From positions 1 through 8,944 of the forward strand of contig JALNXV010000128.1 in NCBI GenBank assembly GCA_023230175.1: a stretch of DNA of 8,944 bases, given 5' to 3'. This document shows, in pieces, positions 1 through 7,400 of the stretch. Every line of letters starts with the position of its first letter. The first letter of the stretch is position 1. This stretch comes from Candidatus Cloacimonadota bacterium. Lineage in GTDB: Bacteria > Cloacimonadota > Cloacimonadia > Cloacimonadales > WRIO01. Below the pieces are notes generated by a model. The model searched no databases. It saw only the letters and a program-made list of their open reading frames with translations, and was not told the DNA's origin. Position numbers and translations under genes: made by a program.

Positions 1-38
1 AGTTAGTTATATATAGTTTACTTATAACCAAATTATAA

Positions 39-76
39 GGGACCTCCAAGATGCTTTTGACCATCTTGGAGGTCCC
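39..76. repeat. Perfect 15-bp inverted repeat (hairpin), possible terminator or dispersed palindrome
   Basis: GGGACCTCCAAGATG at 39-53 is exactly complementary to CATCTTGGAGGTCCC at 62-76, with an 8-base loop CTTTTGAC. The stem is much more GC-rich than its surroundings. On the + strand the stem is followed by CGGTATCTCG, not a T tract, so it is a poor intrinsic terminator rightward. Read on the - strand, the stem is followed by TTATAATTT, a somewhat better tail, so it could end a leftward transcript. It could also terminate an unseen gene to the left in a bidirectional way, or be one copy of a dispersed palindromic element. The hairpin itself is certain; its role is not. Confidence 0.7.
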
Positions 77-252
77 CGGTATCTCGATGGATGATGTTTT
101 TTAACTAATTTTATCAATCACACTAAAATAATTGTATATAATAATTGATATTTCGGGATAAATCTAAAGTAATTATTTTGAAATAAGAAAATGAAAAAGG
201 AGTGGTTTTTAATATTTTCAACTACAGGATTTTAACATTTAAAAAAAATATA

Positions 253-282
253 TTGACTAAAAAGTATGTTTTTTTAACTTTA
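253..282 (+). promoter_or_regulatory. Candidate promoter for the lipoprotein-thrS unit
   Basis: TTGACT at 253-258 matches a -35 box at five of six positions. With 16 bases between, TAACTT at 275-280 is a weak sigma70 -10. The same DNA also fits the Bacteroidota-type pattern fairly well: TTG at 253-255, then 19 bases, then TAACTTTA at 275-282 (consensus TAnnTTTG). Either reading puts the start of transcription just before the SD, giving a very short leader. A separate perfect TATAAT lies at 137-142 but has no good -35. AT-rich DNA yields such matches by chance, so this is a tentative call. Confidence 0.3.
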
Positions 283-305
283 GTTTACAAAAGGAGTATA
301 GTTTA

Positions 306-1568
306 ATGATAAGAAAAATCATTGTAATCTTAATAGTAATGTGTTCACTTTTATCGTGTTCCAAAAAAGCAGAGCAAGAAATTATTTTTTGGCATGCTTT
401 AGGTGGACCTTTAGGAGATGCATTAAATATAATGATTTATGATTTTAATAGAGAACATCCTGATATCAGAATTAAAGCAATTTCTATGGGTAATTATCAG
501 GCTTTATCTCAAAAGATTATGGCATCTATTCAAGCAGGTAATCAACCGGACATTGCACAAGTGTTTGAATCTTGGACAGCAAATTTAGTAAAAGGTGGAG
601 CTCTTCAGTCTTTAAATGAATATATTTATAATGACAGCTTATATGTTCAAGAATTAGATGATTTTTATCCGGTTTTTTTGAAAAGTTGTACTATTGATGA
701 TGAACTGTGGTCATTTCCTTTTAATAAATCTGTAAGAGTTATGTATTATAATAAAGATATTTTTTATCGTAATGGATTAGATTATCGTAAAGCTCCTGAT
801 AATTGGGCAGATTTTCTTTCTACATCAAAACTTTTAACACAAGATTTGGACGATAACGGGAGAAATGACGTTTGGGGAACTACCTTTACCACAGATATGT
901 GGAGATTTGAAAATTTGCTACTGCAAGCCGGTGGAAGTCTGATGAATAAGGATTATACCATTCCGACTTTCAATAGTCAAGAAGGAATAGCAGCCCTTGA
1001 GTTTTTTGATCAAGCCCTTAATGTTGATAAATCAGCTTATGTCTCTACAGGTTATGATGGTCAAAATCATTTTCTTGCAGGAAATGTTGCTATGATAGAA
1101 GGTTCAAGTGTTTCTTATGTCTTTATGAAAAATGCTGAAATTACTTTTAATCTCGGTATAGCTGCTGTACCGGTGGATAAAACTAAAAAAAATATTATTT
1201 CAGGAACTAATATAGCCATCTTTAATAAAAATAATAAACAGAAAAGTCAAGCCGCATGGGAATTTATAAAATGGTTTACAGCTCCTGAACAAACAGCTAA
1301 ATTTTCAGCTTTAACATATTATATGCCGGTCAGAAGAAGTGCTTTTACACAATCTCATATACAAGCAATGTTAGAAGAACATCCCGGTTTAACGGAAGTA
1401 TATCAACAATTAGAATTTGCAGAGTTTGAACCACAAATATCTGCGTGGTTTGAATTTAGAAAAAATTTTGAAGAAATTGTATTGGAAAAGGTTTATACAG
1501 GAACTCTTAGTCCTCAAGAAGCATTGCAAAATGCTGAAAATAGATTAATAAGTGAATTAAAGAAATAA
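306..1568 (+). CDS. Extracellular solute-binding lipoprotein, family 1 (UgpB/MalE-like)
   Basis: This is a substrate-binding protein of an ABC sugar-type importer, 420 aa, expected to be lipid-anchored outside the inner membrane. A short basic start (residues 2-4, IRK) and a hydrophobic stretch lead to the lipobox LLSC with the lipidated Cys at residue 18. The mature protein opens with the IIFWHALGG strand typical of the family. Residues 135-150 (WSFPFNKS then MYYNKD) and YMPVRRSA near 339-346 match the UgpB-like layout. DLDDNGRNDVWG at 180-191 is the calcium-loop-like segment common in these proteins. The start is supported by AAGGAG at 291-296, nine bases upstream. No permease or ATPase gene is in the window, so it is an orphan here, and it lies 16 bases before thrS. 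The ligand cannot be read from sequence; a sugar or glycerol phosphoryl compound is possible from the UgpB-like look only. Confidence 0.9.
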   Translation: MIRKIIVILIVMCSLLSCSKKAEQEIIFWHALGGPLGDALNIMIYDFNREHPDIRIKAISMGNYQALSQKIMASIQAGNQPDIAQVFESWTANLVKGGALQSLNEYIYNDSLYVQELDDFYPVFLKSCTIDDELWSFPFNKSVRVMYYNKDIFYRNGLDYRKAPDNWADFLSTSKLLTQDLDDNGRNDVWGTTFTTDMWRFENLLLQAGGSLMNKDYTIPTFNSQEGIAALEFFDQALNVDKSAYVSTGYDGQNHFLAGNVAMIEGSSVSYVFMKNAEITFNLGIAAVPVDKTKKNIISGTNIAIFNKNNKQKSQAAWEFIKWFTAPEQTAKFSALTYYMPVRRSAFTQSHIQAMLEEHPGLTEVYQQLEFAEFEPQISAWFEFRKNFEEIVLEKVYTGTLSPQEALQNAENRLISELKK

Positions 1569-1584
1569 ATAAACAGGAGTTGTT

Positions 1585-3525
1585 ATGGCAGTTATTATTA
1601 CTTTTCCGGATAAAAGCAAAAAGTCTTTTGACAGCGGTGTAACTCCATATCAGATAGCTGAATCTATTAGTCATAATTTAGCTCTCAGATTGGTTGCTGC
1701 TGAAGTAAACGGGAAAATGTGTGATACAGATTATCAAATAAATGAAGATGCAAGCTTACTCTTGCATACTTTTGATTCAGAGAAAGGCAAGGAAGTTTTT
1801 TGGCATAGTACATCACATTTAATGGCTGAAGCTGTTAAGTTGCTTTTCCCGGAAGTAAAAGTTACAATTGGTCCGGCTATTGAAAACGGATTTTATTATG
1901 ATTTTGACAGGGATACTTCTTTTACCGATGAAGAACTTTTACTTATCGAAGAAAAGATGATGGAACTTGCTAAAGAGGGAGCAGAATATACACGTAAAGA
2001 AATTAGTCGCAATGAGGCTTTAGCTTTATTTACTAAACAAAATGAAACTTATAAAATTGAAATTCTTAATGAAATCCCCGAAGATCAAACAATTTCAATT
2101 TATACTCAAGGCGTCTTTACAGATTTATGTCGAGGTCCGCATTTAAAAAATTCTAATAAAATAAAAGCTGTTAAATTACTCAAAACTTCCGGTGCTTATT
2201 GGCGCGGAGATGAAAAAAATAAGATGCTTAAACGTATCTACGGTATTAGCTTCCCATCTAAAAAAGAGTTAAAAGATTATCTTGAAAGACTTGAAGAAGC
2301 AAAAAAAAGAGACCATAGAAAAATTGGTAAAGATTTAGACTTATATTCAGTCTCAGAAGAAGTTGGAGCAGGCTTGATCTTATGGCATCCACGTGGTGCG
2401 ATGATGAGACACATCATTGAATCTTACTGGAAAGAACAACATATTAAATCAGATTATAATCTTGTCTATACTCCTCACATCGGTAAAGCGGATTTATGGC
2501 ATACAAGTGGTCACTTAGGATTTTATAATGAAAGTATGTATGCTCCAATTAGTGTCGATGAACAAGATTATTATATTAAACCTATGAATTGCCCCTTCCA
2601 TATAAATATTTATAAATCAGCTAAAAGAAGTTATCGTGAATTACCTATAAAGTATGCTGAACTTGGAACTGTTTATAGATACGAAAGATCCGGTACTTTA
2701 CACGGTCTTATGCGTGTAAGAGGTTTTACTCAAGATGATGCACACATTATTTGTACTGAAGAACAAATGATGGAAGAAGTCGAAAAAATTATTGAGTTCT
2801 CCATTAGTATGCTAAAAGATTTTGGTTTTACAGATTTTCAAATATATCTTTCTACTATGCCTGAAAAGTCTGTTGGTGAACCTGAAGACTGGGAAAAAGC
2901 CACTATTGCATTGAAAAATGCCTTAGAAAAATTAAATCTTAATTATGATATTGACGAAGGTGGAGGAGCATTCTACGGCCCAAAGATTGACATCAAAATT
3001 AAAGATGCTTTAAATAGAGCTTGGCAATGTAGCACTATTCAATTTGATTTCAACTTACCAACAAGATTTAATATGGAATATGTCGGTGCTGATAATCAAG
3101 CACACAAACCTTATATGATTCATAGAGCATTACTTGGTTCGATTGAAAGATTTTTTGGTACCTTAATAGAGTATTACGGTGGGAATTTTCCAACATGGTT
3201 ATGCCCTGTTCAAGCTACTATCTTAACGGTTTCAGAGTCAACTATTCATTACGCTGAAAGAGTTAAAAAACGTTTTATTTCTCATGGAATTCGCACTACA
3301 TTAGATAGCCGAGGTGAAAAGATTGGCTACAAGATAAGAGAAGCTGAAATGTCTAAAACTCCATTCATTATTATTATAGGTGAAAAAGAAGAAGATACTA
3401 ATACTCTTTCAATTAGAAGACATACCAAAGGTGACCTTGGCACTCACGATATTGATCAAGTCTTAAACCTTATAAAAGAAGATATTAAATCAGTTAATCC
3501 TATGGATATAAATTTAGTCTTTTAA
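1585..3525 (+). CDS. thrS: Threonyl-tRNA synthetase
   Basis: Cytoplasmic enzyme that charges tRNA-Thr with threonine and edits mischarged Ser-tRNA. At 646 aa it has the full bacterial length (E. coli about 642). Domains in order: TGS (about 1-62), editing domain with HSTSH (H74, H78) and the C182/H186 pair, class II catalytic core (about 245-535), and anticodon-binding domain (about 540-635). The zinc ligands that recognise threonine are present as C336 (MNCPFH), H387 (QDDAH) and H513 (MIHRA). Motif 2 is the RYERSG segment from R365 followed by LHGLMRVRGF. Nothing is missing, so it should be fully active with proofreading. The start is fixed by AGGAG at 1575-1579, five bases before ATG. It follows the lipoprotein gene by 16 bases, leaving no room for a T-box or a long leader, so any regulation by tRNA would have to act elsewhere. 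Confidence 0.98.
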   Translation: MAVIITFPDKSKKSFDSGVTPYQIAESISHNLALRLVAAEVNGKMCDTDYQINEDASLLLHTFDSEKGKEVFWHSTSHLMAEAVKLLFPEVKVTIGPAIENGFYYDFDRDTSFTDEELLLIEEKMMELAKEGAEYTRKEISRNEALALFTKQNETYKIEILNEIPEDQTISIYTQGVFTDLCRGPHLKNSNKIKAVKLLKTSGAYWRGDEKNKMLKRIYGISFPSKKELKDYLERLEEAKKRDHRKIGKDLDLYSVSEEVGAGLILWHPRGAMMRHIIESYWKEQHIKSDYNLVYTPHIGKADLWHTSGHLGFYNESMYAPISVDEQDYYIKPMNCPFHINIYKSAKRSYRELPIKYAELGTVYRYERSGTLHGLMRVRGFTQDDAHIICTEEQMMEEVEKIIEFSISMLKDFGFTDFQIYLSTMPEKSVGEPEDWEKATIALKNALEKLNLNYDIDEGGGAFYGPKIDIKIKDALNRAWQCSTIQFDFNLPTRFNMEYVGADNQAHKPYMIHRALLGSIERFFGTLIEYYGGNFPTWLCPVQATILTVSESTIHYAERVKKRFISHGIRTTLDSRGEKIGYKIREAEMSKTPFIIIIGEKEEDTNTLSIRRHTKGDLGTHDIDQVLNLIKEDIKSVNPMDINLVF

Positions 3526-3529
3526 AGTA

Positions 3530-3548
3530 AGGAGGCTAAACGCCTCCT
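3530..3548 (+). terminator. Hairpin in the thrS-kdsD spacer, weak terminator or mRNA element
   Basis: AGGAGGC at 3530-3536 pairs with GCCTCCT at 3542-3548 around the loop TAAAC, a 7-bp stem starting four bases after the thrS stop codon. The tail CACTTGTTC is only mildly T-rich, so termination would be leaky. The left arm is itself a perfect SD (AAGGAGG, 3529-3535), but it lies over 30 bases before the next ATG and no start codon follows it at normal distance. A weaker stem, TTGTT 3552-3556 with AACAA 3560-3564, sits between this hairpin and the kdsD ATG. The spacer is therefore almost entirely foldable. It may partly separate the thrS and kdsD messages or act as a processing or stability element. 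Confidence 0.4.
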
Positions 3549-3566
3549 CACTTGTTCTAAACAAAT

Positions 3567-4532
3567 ATGAATATTATTGATATTATAAAAAAAGAAATGC
3601 ACACCGAAGCTGAAGCAATCAAAATTGCTTCTGAAAAGATTGATGTTTCAATAGAAAAAGCTGTACATTATATTTTACAATGTAAAGGTAAGGTAGTAAC
3701 TACAGGAATGGGCAAATCCGGACTTATAGCAAGAAAGATTTCTGCTACTTTTGCCTCTACCGGAACAACCTCAATATTTTTACATCCTGCTGAAGGTATT
3801 CATGGTGATCTGGGAATGCTTCAAAAAGGAGATGTAGTCCTTGCTTTGTCTCATAGTGGGAATACTCAGGAATTAATCTCAATTATTCCTTATATAAAGT
3901 TTAATAAAATACCTTTAATTTCAATTACCGGCAATGTGACTTCTAATTTAGCAAAGAATTCAGATGTTGTGATTGATTCTTTTGTAGATAAGGAATGTGA
4001 ACCCTTTGGATTAGTTCCAACCGCAAGTACAACAGTTCAACTTTCAATTGGAGATGCTTTAGCTGTATCAGTTTTGAAAATGAAAGATTTTAAGGTAACA
4101 GATTTTGCTCTCTTTCATCCCGGAGGAACTATTGGGAAGAAATTATTACTTAAAGTAGCTGATTTAATGCATACAGGAAAGGCAAATCCCATCGTTACTG
4201 ATAAAGAAAATATGCAGAATGTGATTTTAGAGATGACTTCTAAAGGACTTGGTTGTACGAATGTTATTGATGATGACGGAAAGCTTGTCGGTATTGTAAC
4301 TGATGGGGATTTAAGAAGATTTTTGTCCTTGGGTTTAACAGATTTAAATATCAATGTAAAAGATGCAATGACTGTTTCACCTAAAAGAATGACTGCTGAA
4401 ACCCTTGCTGTGGAAGCTTTAAATCTAATGGAAGAATGTAAAATTACAATGTTACCGATAATTGATCAAGAAGATAAACCTATTGGCATTTTACATATGC
4501 ACGATTTAATCAAATCAGGTGTTGTTTCTTGA
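3567..4532 (+). CDS. kdsD: D-arabinose-5-phosphate isomerase (KdsD/KpsF/GutQ family)
   Basis: Interconverts ribulose-5-phosphate and arabinose-5-phosphate, the first committed step towards KDO, the inner sugar of LPS and some capsules. The 321 aa protein has an N-terminal SIS sugar-isomerase domain (about 35-175) and two C-terminal CBS domains (about 200-260 and 266-321). By alignment with E. coli KdsD from memory, the catalytic residues are all present: K50 in GMGKSG, E102 in NTQELI, E143 in DKECEP and H184 in FHPGG. TDGDLRR (245-251) and HMHDL (310-314) are family hallmarks. It implies an LPS-type outer membrane or KDO-bearing polymer. The ATG at 3567 has no SD in the usual place, unlike most genes here; a second in-frame ATG at 3597 is preceded only by an A-rich run and would trim 10 residues. 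It is followed 23 bases later by a nucleotide-sugar dehydrogenase, consistent with envelope polysaccharide synthesis. KdsD versus KpsF or GutQ cannot be told apart by sequence alone. Confidence 0.93.
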   Translation: MNIIDIIKKEMHTEAEAIKIASEKIDVSIEKAVHYILQCKGKVVTTGMGKSGLIARKISATFASTGTTSIFLHPAEGIHGDLGMLQKGDVVLALSHSGNTQELISIIPYIKFNKIPLISITGNVTSNLAKNSDVVIDSFVDKECEPFGLVPTASTTVQLSIGDALAVSVLKMKDFKVTDFALFHPGGTIGKKLLLKVADLMHTGKANPIVTDKENMQNVILEMTSKGLGCTNVIDDDGKLVGIVTDGDLRRFLSLGLTDLNINVKDAMTVSPKRMTAETLAVEALNLMEECKITMLPIIDQEDKPIGILHMHDLIKSGVVS

Positions 4533-4555
4533 GTATGAGTTATTGGAGATAAGAA

Positions 4556-5590
4556 ATGAATAAGATTAATTTTTGTTTGATTGGGTGTGGAAGAATTTCT
4601 TCAAGGCATCTTGATGCACTTAAATTGATTGATTCCGCTAATGTTTTAGCCTGTTGTGATATAGTTACTGAATTAGCCGAAGATACTGCTAAAAAGTATA
4701 ATATAAAGAATTTCTATACAAATTATAAAGAGATGCTGGAAATTGAACAGCCCAACGCAGTAATAATCTGTACTCCAAGCGGATTACACTCGGAAATGGG
4801 TATATTCGCTGCAGAACATCATATAAATGTAATAACTGAAAAACCTGTTAGTATAAGCTTAAAACAAGCTGATTCTTTGATTAAAGCCTGTGATAATAAT
4901 AAAGTAAAGTTATTCGTTGTTAAACAAAATAGGCTTAATCAACCGATTCAATTACTTAAAAATGCTATAGATAAGGGAAGATTCGGAAAGATATTCAGTG
5001 TGAATTCTACTGTTAGATGGACAAGACCTCAGTCTTATTATGATTTATCAAAATGGAGAGGCACTTGGGAGTTTGATGGAGGTGCTTTTCTAAATCAGGC
5101 TTCACACTACTTTGACCTTTTATATTGGCTAATTGGACCGGTTGATTATGTTATGGCTACTACTGCAACTCTAAATCATAATATTGAAGTTGAAGATTTA
5201 GGTGCAGGCATAATAAGATTTCGTAACGGAGTGATTGGTGTTATCGAAGTGACTATGAATATATTCCCAAGAAATCTTGAAGGATCTATAACTGTAATGG
5301 GTGAGTATGGTACTGCTAAGATTGGTGGGATTGCTGTGAATAAAGTAGAACACTGGGAATTTAAAGATTATGATGATGATGATAGATTTATTGATAATTT
5401 AAATACAAAGCCTCTCGATGTATATGGTTATGGGCATTTAGGCTTTTTAAGTAATGTCGTTGAGGTATTATTAGGTAAAGCAGAACCTAAAACTGATGGA
5501 AGAGATGGACGAAAATCTCTTGAAATCATATTAGCAATGTATGAATCTGCTAAGATTGGCAAGAGAGTTTCTTTGCCGTTTAACCCTTAA
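4556..5590 (+). CDS. Gfo/Idh/MocA oxidoreductase, WlbA-like UDP-GlcNAcA 3-dehydrogenase
   Basis: NAD-dependent sugar oxidoreductase of 344 aa, likely cytoplasmic. The Rossmann fold opens with IGCGRISSRH (9-18), and the cofactor/substrate lysine is K96 in TEKP. The second domain begins near residue 125. WTRPQSYYD, KWRGTWEFDGGAF and NQASHYFDLL (H184) are close to what I recall for WlbA proteins, which oxidise C3 of UDP-N-acetylglucosaminuronic acid on the way to diacetamido-mannuronic acid for O-antigen. In the family's usual DxxxH pair the first position is Asn180 here, which I recall as normal for this subfamily. GSITVMGEYGTAKIGG (264-279) and the end KRVSLPF also fit. The start is set by GGAG at 4545-4548. 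The aminotransferase and acetyltransferase partners (WlbC, WlbB) are not in the window. Family membership is sure; the exact substrate is inferred. Confidence 0.85.
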   Translation: MNKINFCLIGCGRISSRHLDALKLIDSANVLACCDIVTELAEDTAKKYNIKNFYTNYKEMLEIEQPNAVIICTPSGLHSEMGIFAAEHHINVITEKPVSISLKQADSLIKACDNNKVKLFVVKQNRLNQPIQLLKNAIDKGRFGKIFSVNSTVRWTRPQSYYDLSKWRGTWEFDGGAFLNQASHYFDLLYWLIGPVDYVMATTATLNHNIEVEDLGAGIIRFRNGVIGVIEVTMNIFPRNLEGSITVMGEYGTAKIGGIAVNKVEHWEFKDYDDDDRFIDNLNTKPLDVYGYGHLGFLSNVVEVLLGKAEPKTDGRDGRKSLEIILAMYESAKIGKRVSLPFNP

Positions 5591-5612
5591 TTTATTATTA
5601 GAAAGGTAGTAT

Positions 5613-6500
5613 ATGTTACGTAATTATTTTGATACAAGAACTAAATTATTAGACGAAGCTTTGAAAAATTACTTAAACTATGATAAAGAGCAACCGGCTC
5701 AATTATATCAAGCTATGAAATACTCGATGTTTAGTGGGGGGAAAAGACTTAGACCTATATTGTTTTTTGCAACTTATGAAATGCTAATGCAAAAAGATGA
5801 TATTGAACTCATAAAACCATTTTTATCTGTTGGGTGTGCATTAGAGATGGTTCATAGTGCATCATTAATTCATGATGATTTGCCTTCTTTGGATAATTCA
5901 AATGAACGACGTGGGTTACCAAGTTGTCATAAAAAATTTAATCCGGCTATAGCAATTCTTGCCGGTGATGCTCTTTTAACTAAAGCCTTTGAAATGATGA
6001 CTTTAGTAGAAGATAAAGAATTAGCAGTACATTTGGTATCAATACTTTGTAATGCTGTTTCAACACGAGGTATGTTAGGTGGACAAACTGTTGATGTTCT
6101 TTCCGCAGATAAGCAAGTATTACAGATAAATGTTTTAAAATATGTTCATTCAAAGAAAACTGGAGCTTTACTTGAAGCAGCAGTCAAGTGTGCTTGTGCA
6201 TGTGCTTTTGTTGACCCTTCAGTTACGAACACCTTATCAACTTATGCGATGAATTTAGGCTTAGCATATCAAATAATTGATGATATCTTAGATGATGTTG
6301 GTGATTTTGAAACTTTAGGGAAAGAACCTTTTGAGGATGTTAAAAATCATAAGAAGACTTATCCTACTATTTTAGGGCTTGATAAAGCAAGAAAACTTGC
6401 AGATAAGTTATTAGAGGATTCATATAAACTTGTTAAAAATATGAAGAATAATGGAGTATTAGTAGAATTTGTTACAATGATAAAGGATAGGTTGCCATAA
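5613..6500 (+). CDS. Short-chain polyprenyl diphosphate synthase, probable GGPP synthase
   Basis: Trans-prenyltransferase of the IspA/CrtE type, 295 aa, which condenses IPP onto allylic diphosphates. Visible motifs are GGKRLRP (42-48), the first Asp-rich motif DDLPSLD (88-94, with the two-residue insertion of bacterial short-chain enzymes), RRGLPSCH (99-106), GGQTVD (156-161), KKTGALL (181-187) and the second Asp-rich motif DDILD (223-227). Chain length is governed by residues just before the first motif: the fifth position upstream is Ala83 (SASLIHDD), where E. coli IspA has Tyr and CrtE-type GGPP synthases have Ala. This favours C20 over C15. The next two genes need GGPP, which supports the call. 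GAAAGG at 5601-5606 is the SD. An FPP synthase, or a dual FPP/GGPP enzyme, remains possible. Confidence 0.88.
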   Translation: MLRNYFDTRTKLLDEALKNYLNYDKEQPAQLYQAMKYSMFSGGKRLRPILFFATYEMLMQKDDIELIKPFLSVGCALEMVHSASLIHDDLPSLDNSNERRGLPSCHKKFNPAIAILAGDALLTKAFEMMTLVEDKELAVHLVSILCNAVSTRGMLGGQTVDVLSADKQVLQINVLKYVHSKKTGALLEAAVKCACACAFVDPSVTNTLSTYAMNLGLAYQIIDDILDDVGDFETLGKEPFEDVKNHKKTYPTILGLDKARKLADKLLEDSYKLVKNMKNNGVLVEFVTMIKDRLP

Positions 6501-6504
6501 TTTG
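6482..6504 (+). promoter_or_regulatory. SD and TTG start linking the prenyl synthase to the UbiA gene
   Basis: The purine-rich AAAGGATAGG at 6482-6491 lies inside the last codons of the prenyl synthase gene, and TTG at 6502-6504 follows its TAA stop (6498-6500) after one base. The frame is closed upstream by TAA at 6481-6483, and no ATG or GTG exists between that stop and the conserved start of the protein. The next in-frame TTG, at 6550, would remove the KIIRLYN segment expected at the front of UbiA proteins. A TTG start with translational coupling is the best reading. Confidence 0.6.
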
Positions 6505-7377
6505 ATAAATCTTTTCAAATTTATTAAAGCCGGAATAAAAATAATAAGATTGTATAATTGTTTATTTGTTTTATTTACTGTATTCTTAGGTGCTTTTTTT
6601 TTAAGTTTTGATACGAGTATGTCAATTTTACCTAAAATTCTTTTTGTAGGTTTATCAGCTTTTTTTATTGCTGCAGGGGGATATGTTATTAATGATGTTT
6701 ATGATTATGAGATTGATAAGATAAATAAACCTAATAGAGTTTTACCGAGTAGAAAAATGAAGCTTAATACAGCTTATGTTTTTAGTATTTGTTTGTTTTT
6801 GATAGGTATAGTTTTTGCCATATTAACATATAATATATGGTGTATATTGATAGCATTGATAAATAGTATTTTACTTTATAATTATGCTAAACATTTTAAA
6901 AAGATTTTTTTAATAGGTAATCTTGTAGTAGCATGGAATGCGTCGTCAACGTTTATATTTGGAGCTTTAATAACCTTAAATCTCAAGAATATAATTTCTT
7001 TAGTATTGATTTCATTTTTTTATACTTTATTGCGAGAATTTATTAAGTGCATTGAGGATTACGAGGGAGATAAAGCAGATTCAGCAAAGACAATAACTGT
7101 TCTATTAGGTTTGAGAAAGACATTATATTTAAGTTATATTCCTGCAATGATAACAGTGTTATCATTTAATCTTATGTATATTTTAAATCAAATTAGTATT
7201 GAGCTTTTTTATATATTGAATATAATTATTGTTATACCGTTTATTGTATTTTATTATATTATGCATAAATCATTACATAGAGTAATTGTTGCAAATGTTC
7301 AGAAATATATGAAACTTAATATGTTGAGTGTTGTATTATTATATGTAGTATATGATTTTTTTAAAGTTCGAATATAA
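6502..7377 (+). CDS. UbiA-family prenyltransferase, probable digeranylgeranylglyceryl phosphate synthase
   Basis: Integral membrane prenyltransferase of 291 aa with about nine hydrophobic segments. The first Asp-rich motif is NDVYDYEID (64-72, NDxxDxxxD), followed by KINKPNRVLPS, a wording typical of archaeal-type DGGGP synthases. The second motif is REFIKCIEDYEGDKAD (178-193), followed by AKTITVLLG (195-203). GN at 139-140 and the W145/G154 region match the family's middle helices. In Archaea the enzyme adds the second geranylgeranyl chain to GGGP. The neighbours upstream (prenyl diphosphate supply) and downstream (GGGP synthase) match the substrates needed. Other UbiA members make quinones, haem O or chlorophyll; no gene for those pathways is nearby. 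Base composition is the most AT-rich of the window, as expected of a membrane protein rich in Ile, Leu and Phe. Translation probably starts at TTG, one base after the preceding stop codon. Confidence 0.82.
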   Translation: MINLFKFIKAGIKIIRLYNCLFVLFTVFLGAFFLSFDTSMSILPKILFVGLSAFFIAAGGYVINDVYDYEIDKINKPNRVLPSRKMKLNTAYVFSICLFLIGIVFAILTYNIWCILIALINSILLYNYAKHFKKIFLIGNLVVAWNASSTFIFGALITLNLKNIISLVLISFFYTLLREFIKCIEDYEGDKADSAKTITVLLGLRKTLYLSYIPAMITVLSFNLMYILNQISIELFYILNIIIVIPFIVFYYIMHKSLHRVIVANVQKYMKLNMLSVVLLYVVYDFFKVRI

Positions 7378-7400
7378 ATATTAGAAAGTATTGAGGAAAA

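Larger units (their letters stand above)
1..305. other. Non-coding leader region before the lipoprotein gene
   Basis: No convincing gene is visible in this stretch. It holds a perfect hairpin near its left end (39-76), then very AT-rich DNA with weak promoter-like elements, and ends in the ribosome binding site of the lipoprotein gene. A 14-codon frame begins at an ATG at 191 but lacks a well placed SD. An 8-base direct repeat AATAATTG occurs at 127-134 and 140-147, and a 7-base inverted repeat (TATCAAT 112-118, ATTGATA 144-150) flanks a perfect TATAAT at 137-142. In DNA this AT-rich, such short matches can be chance. The region probably separates the operon from whatever lies to the left, which is outside the window. 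Confidence 0.6.

Noticed and set aside
137..142. Perfect TATAAT as the main operon promoter
   Set aside because: No -35 match at a suitable distance, and perfect TATAAT is expected by chance in such AT-rich DNA; kept only as a remark.
191..235. Possible 14-codon leader peptide starting MKKEWF
   Set aside because: There is no well placed SD, no run of regulatory codons, and no attenuator-like hairpin between it and the lipoprotein gene; chance in AT-rich DNA is likelier.
1569..1584. T-box or other leader control of thrS
   Set aside because: Only 16 bases separate thrS from the preceding gene and they hold just the SD; the region before the lipoprotein gene shows no T-box features that I can recognise.
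4115..4354. Open frame of 79 codons on the - strand
   Set aside because: It lies wholly within kdsD, which has all its catalytic residues and both CBS domains; the antisense frame has no recognisable features.
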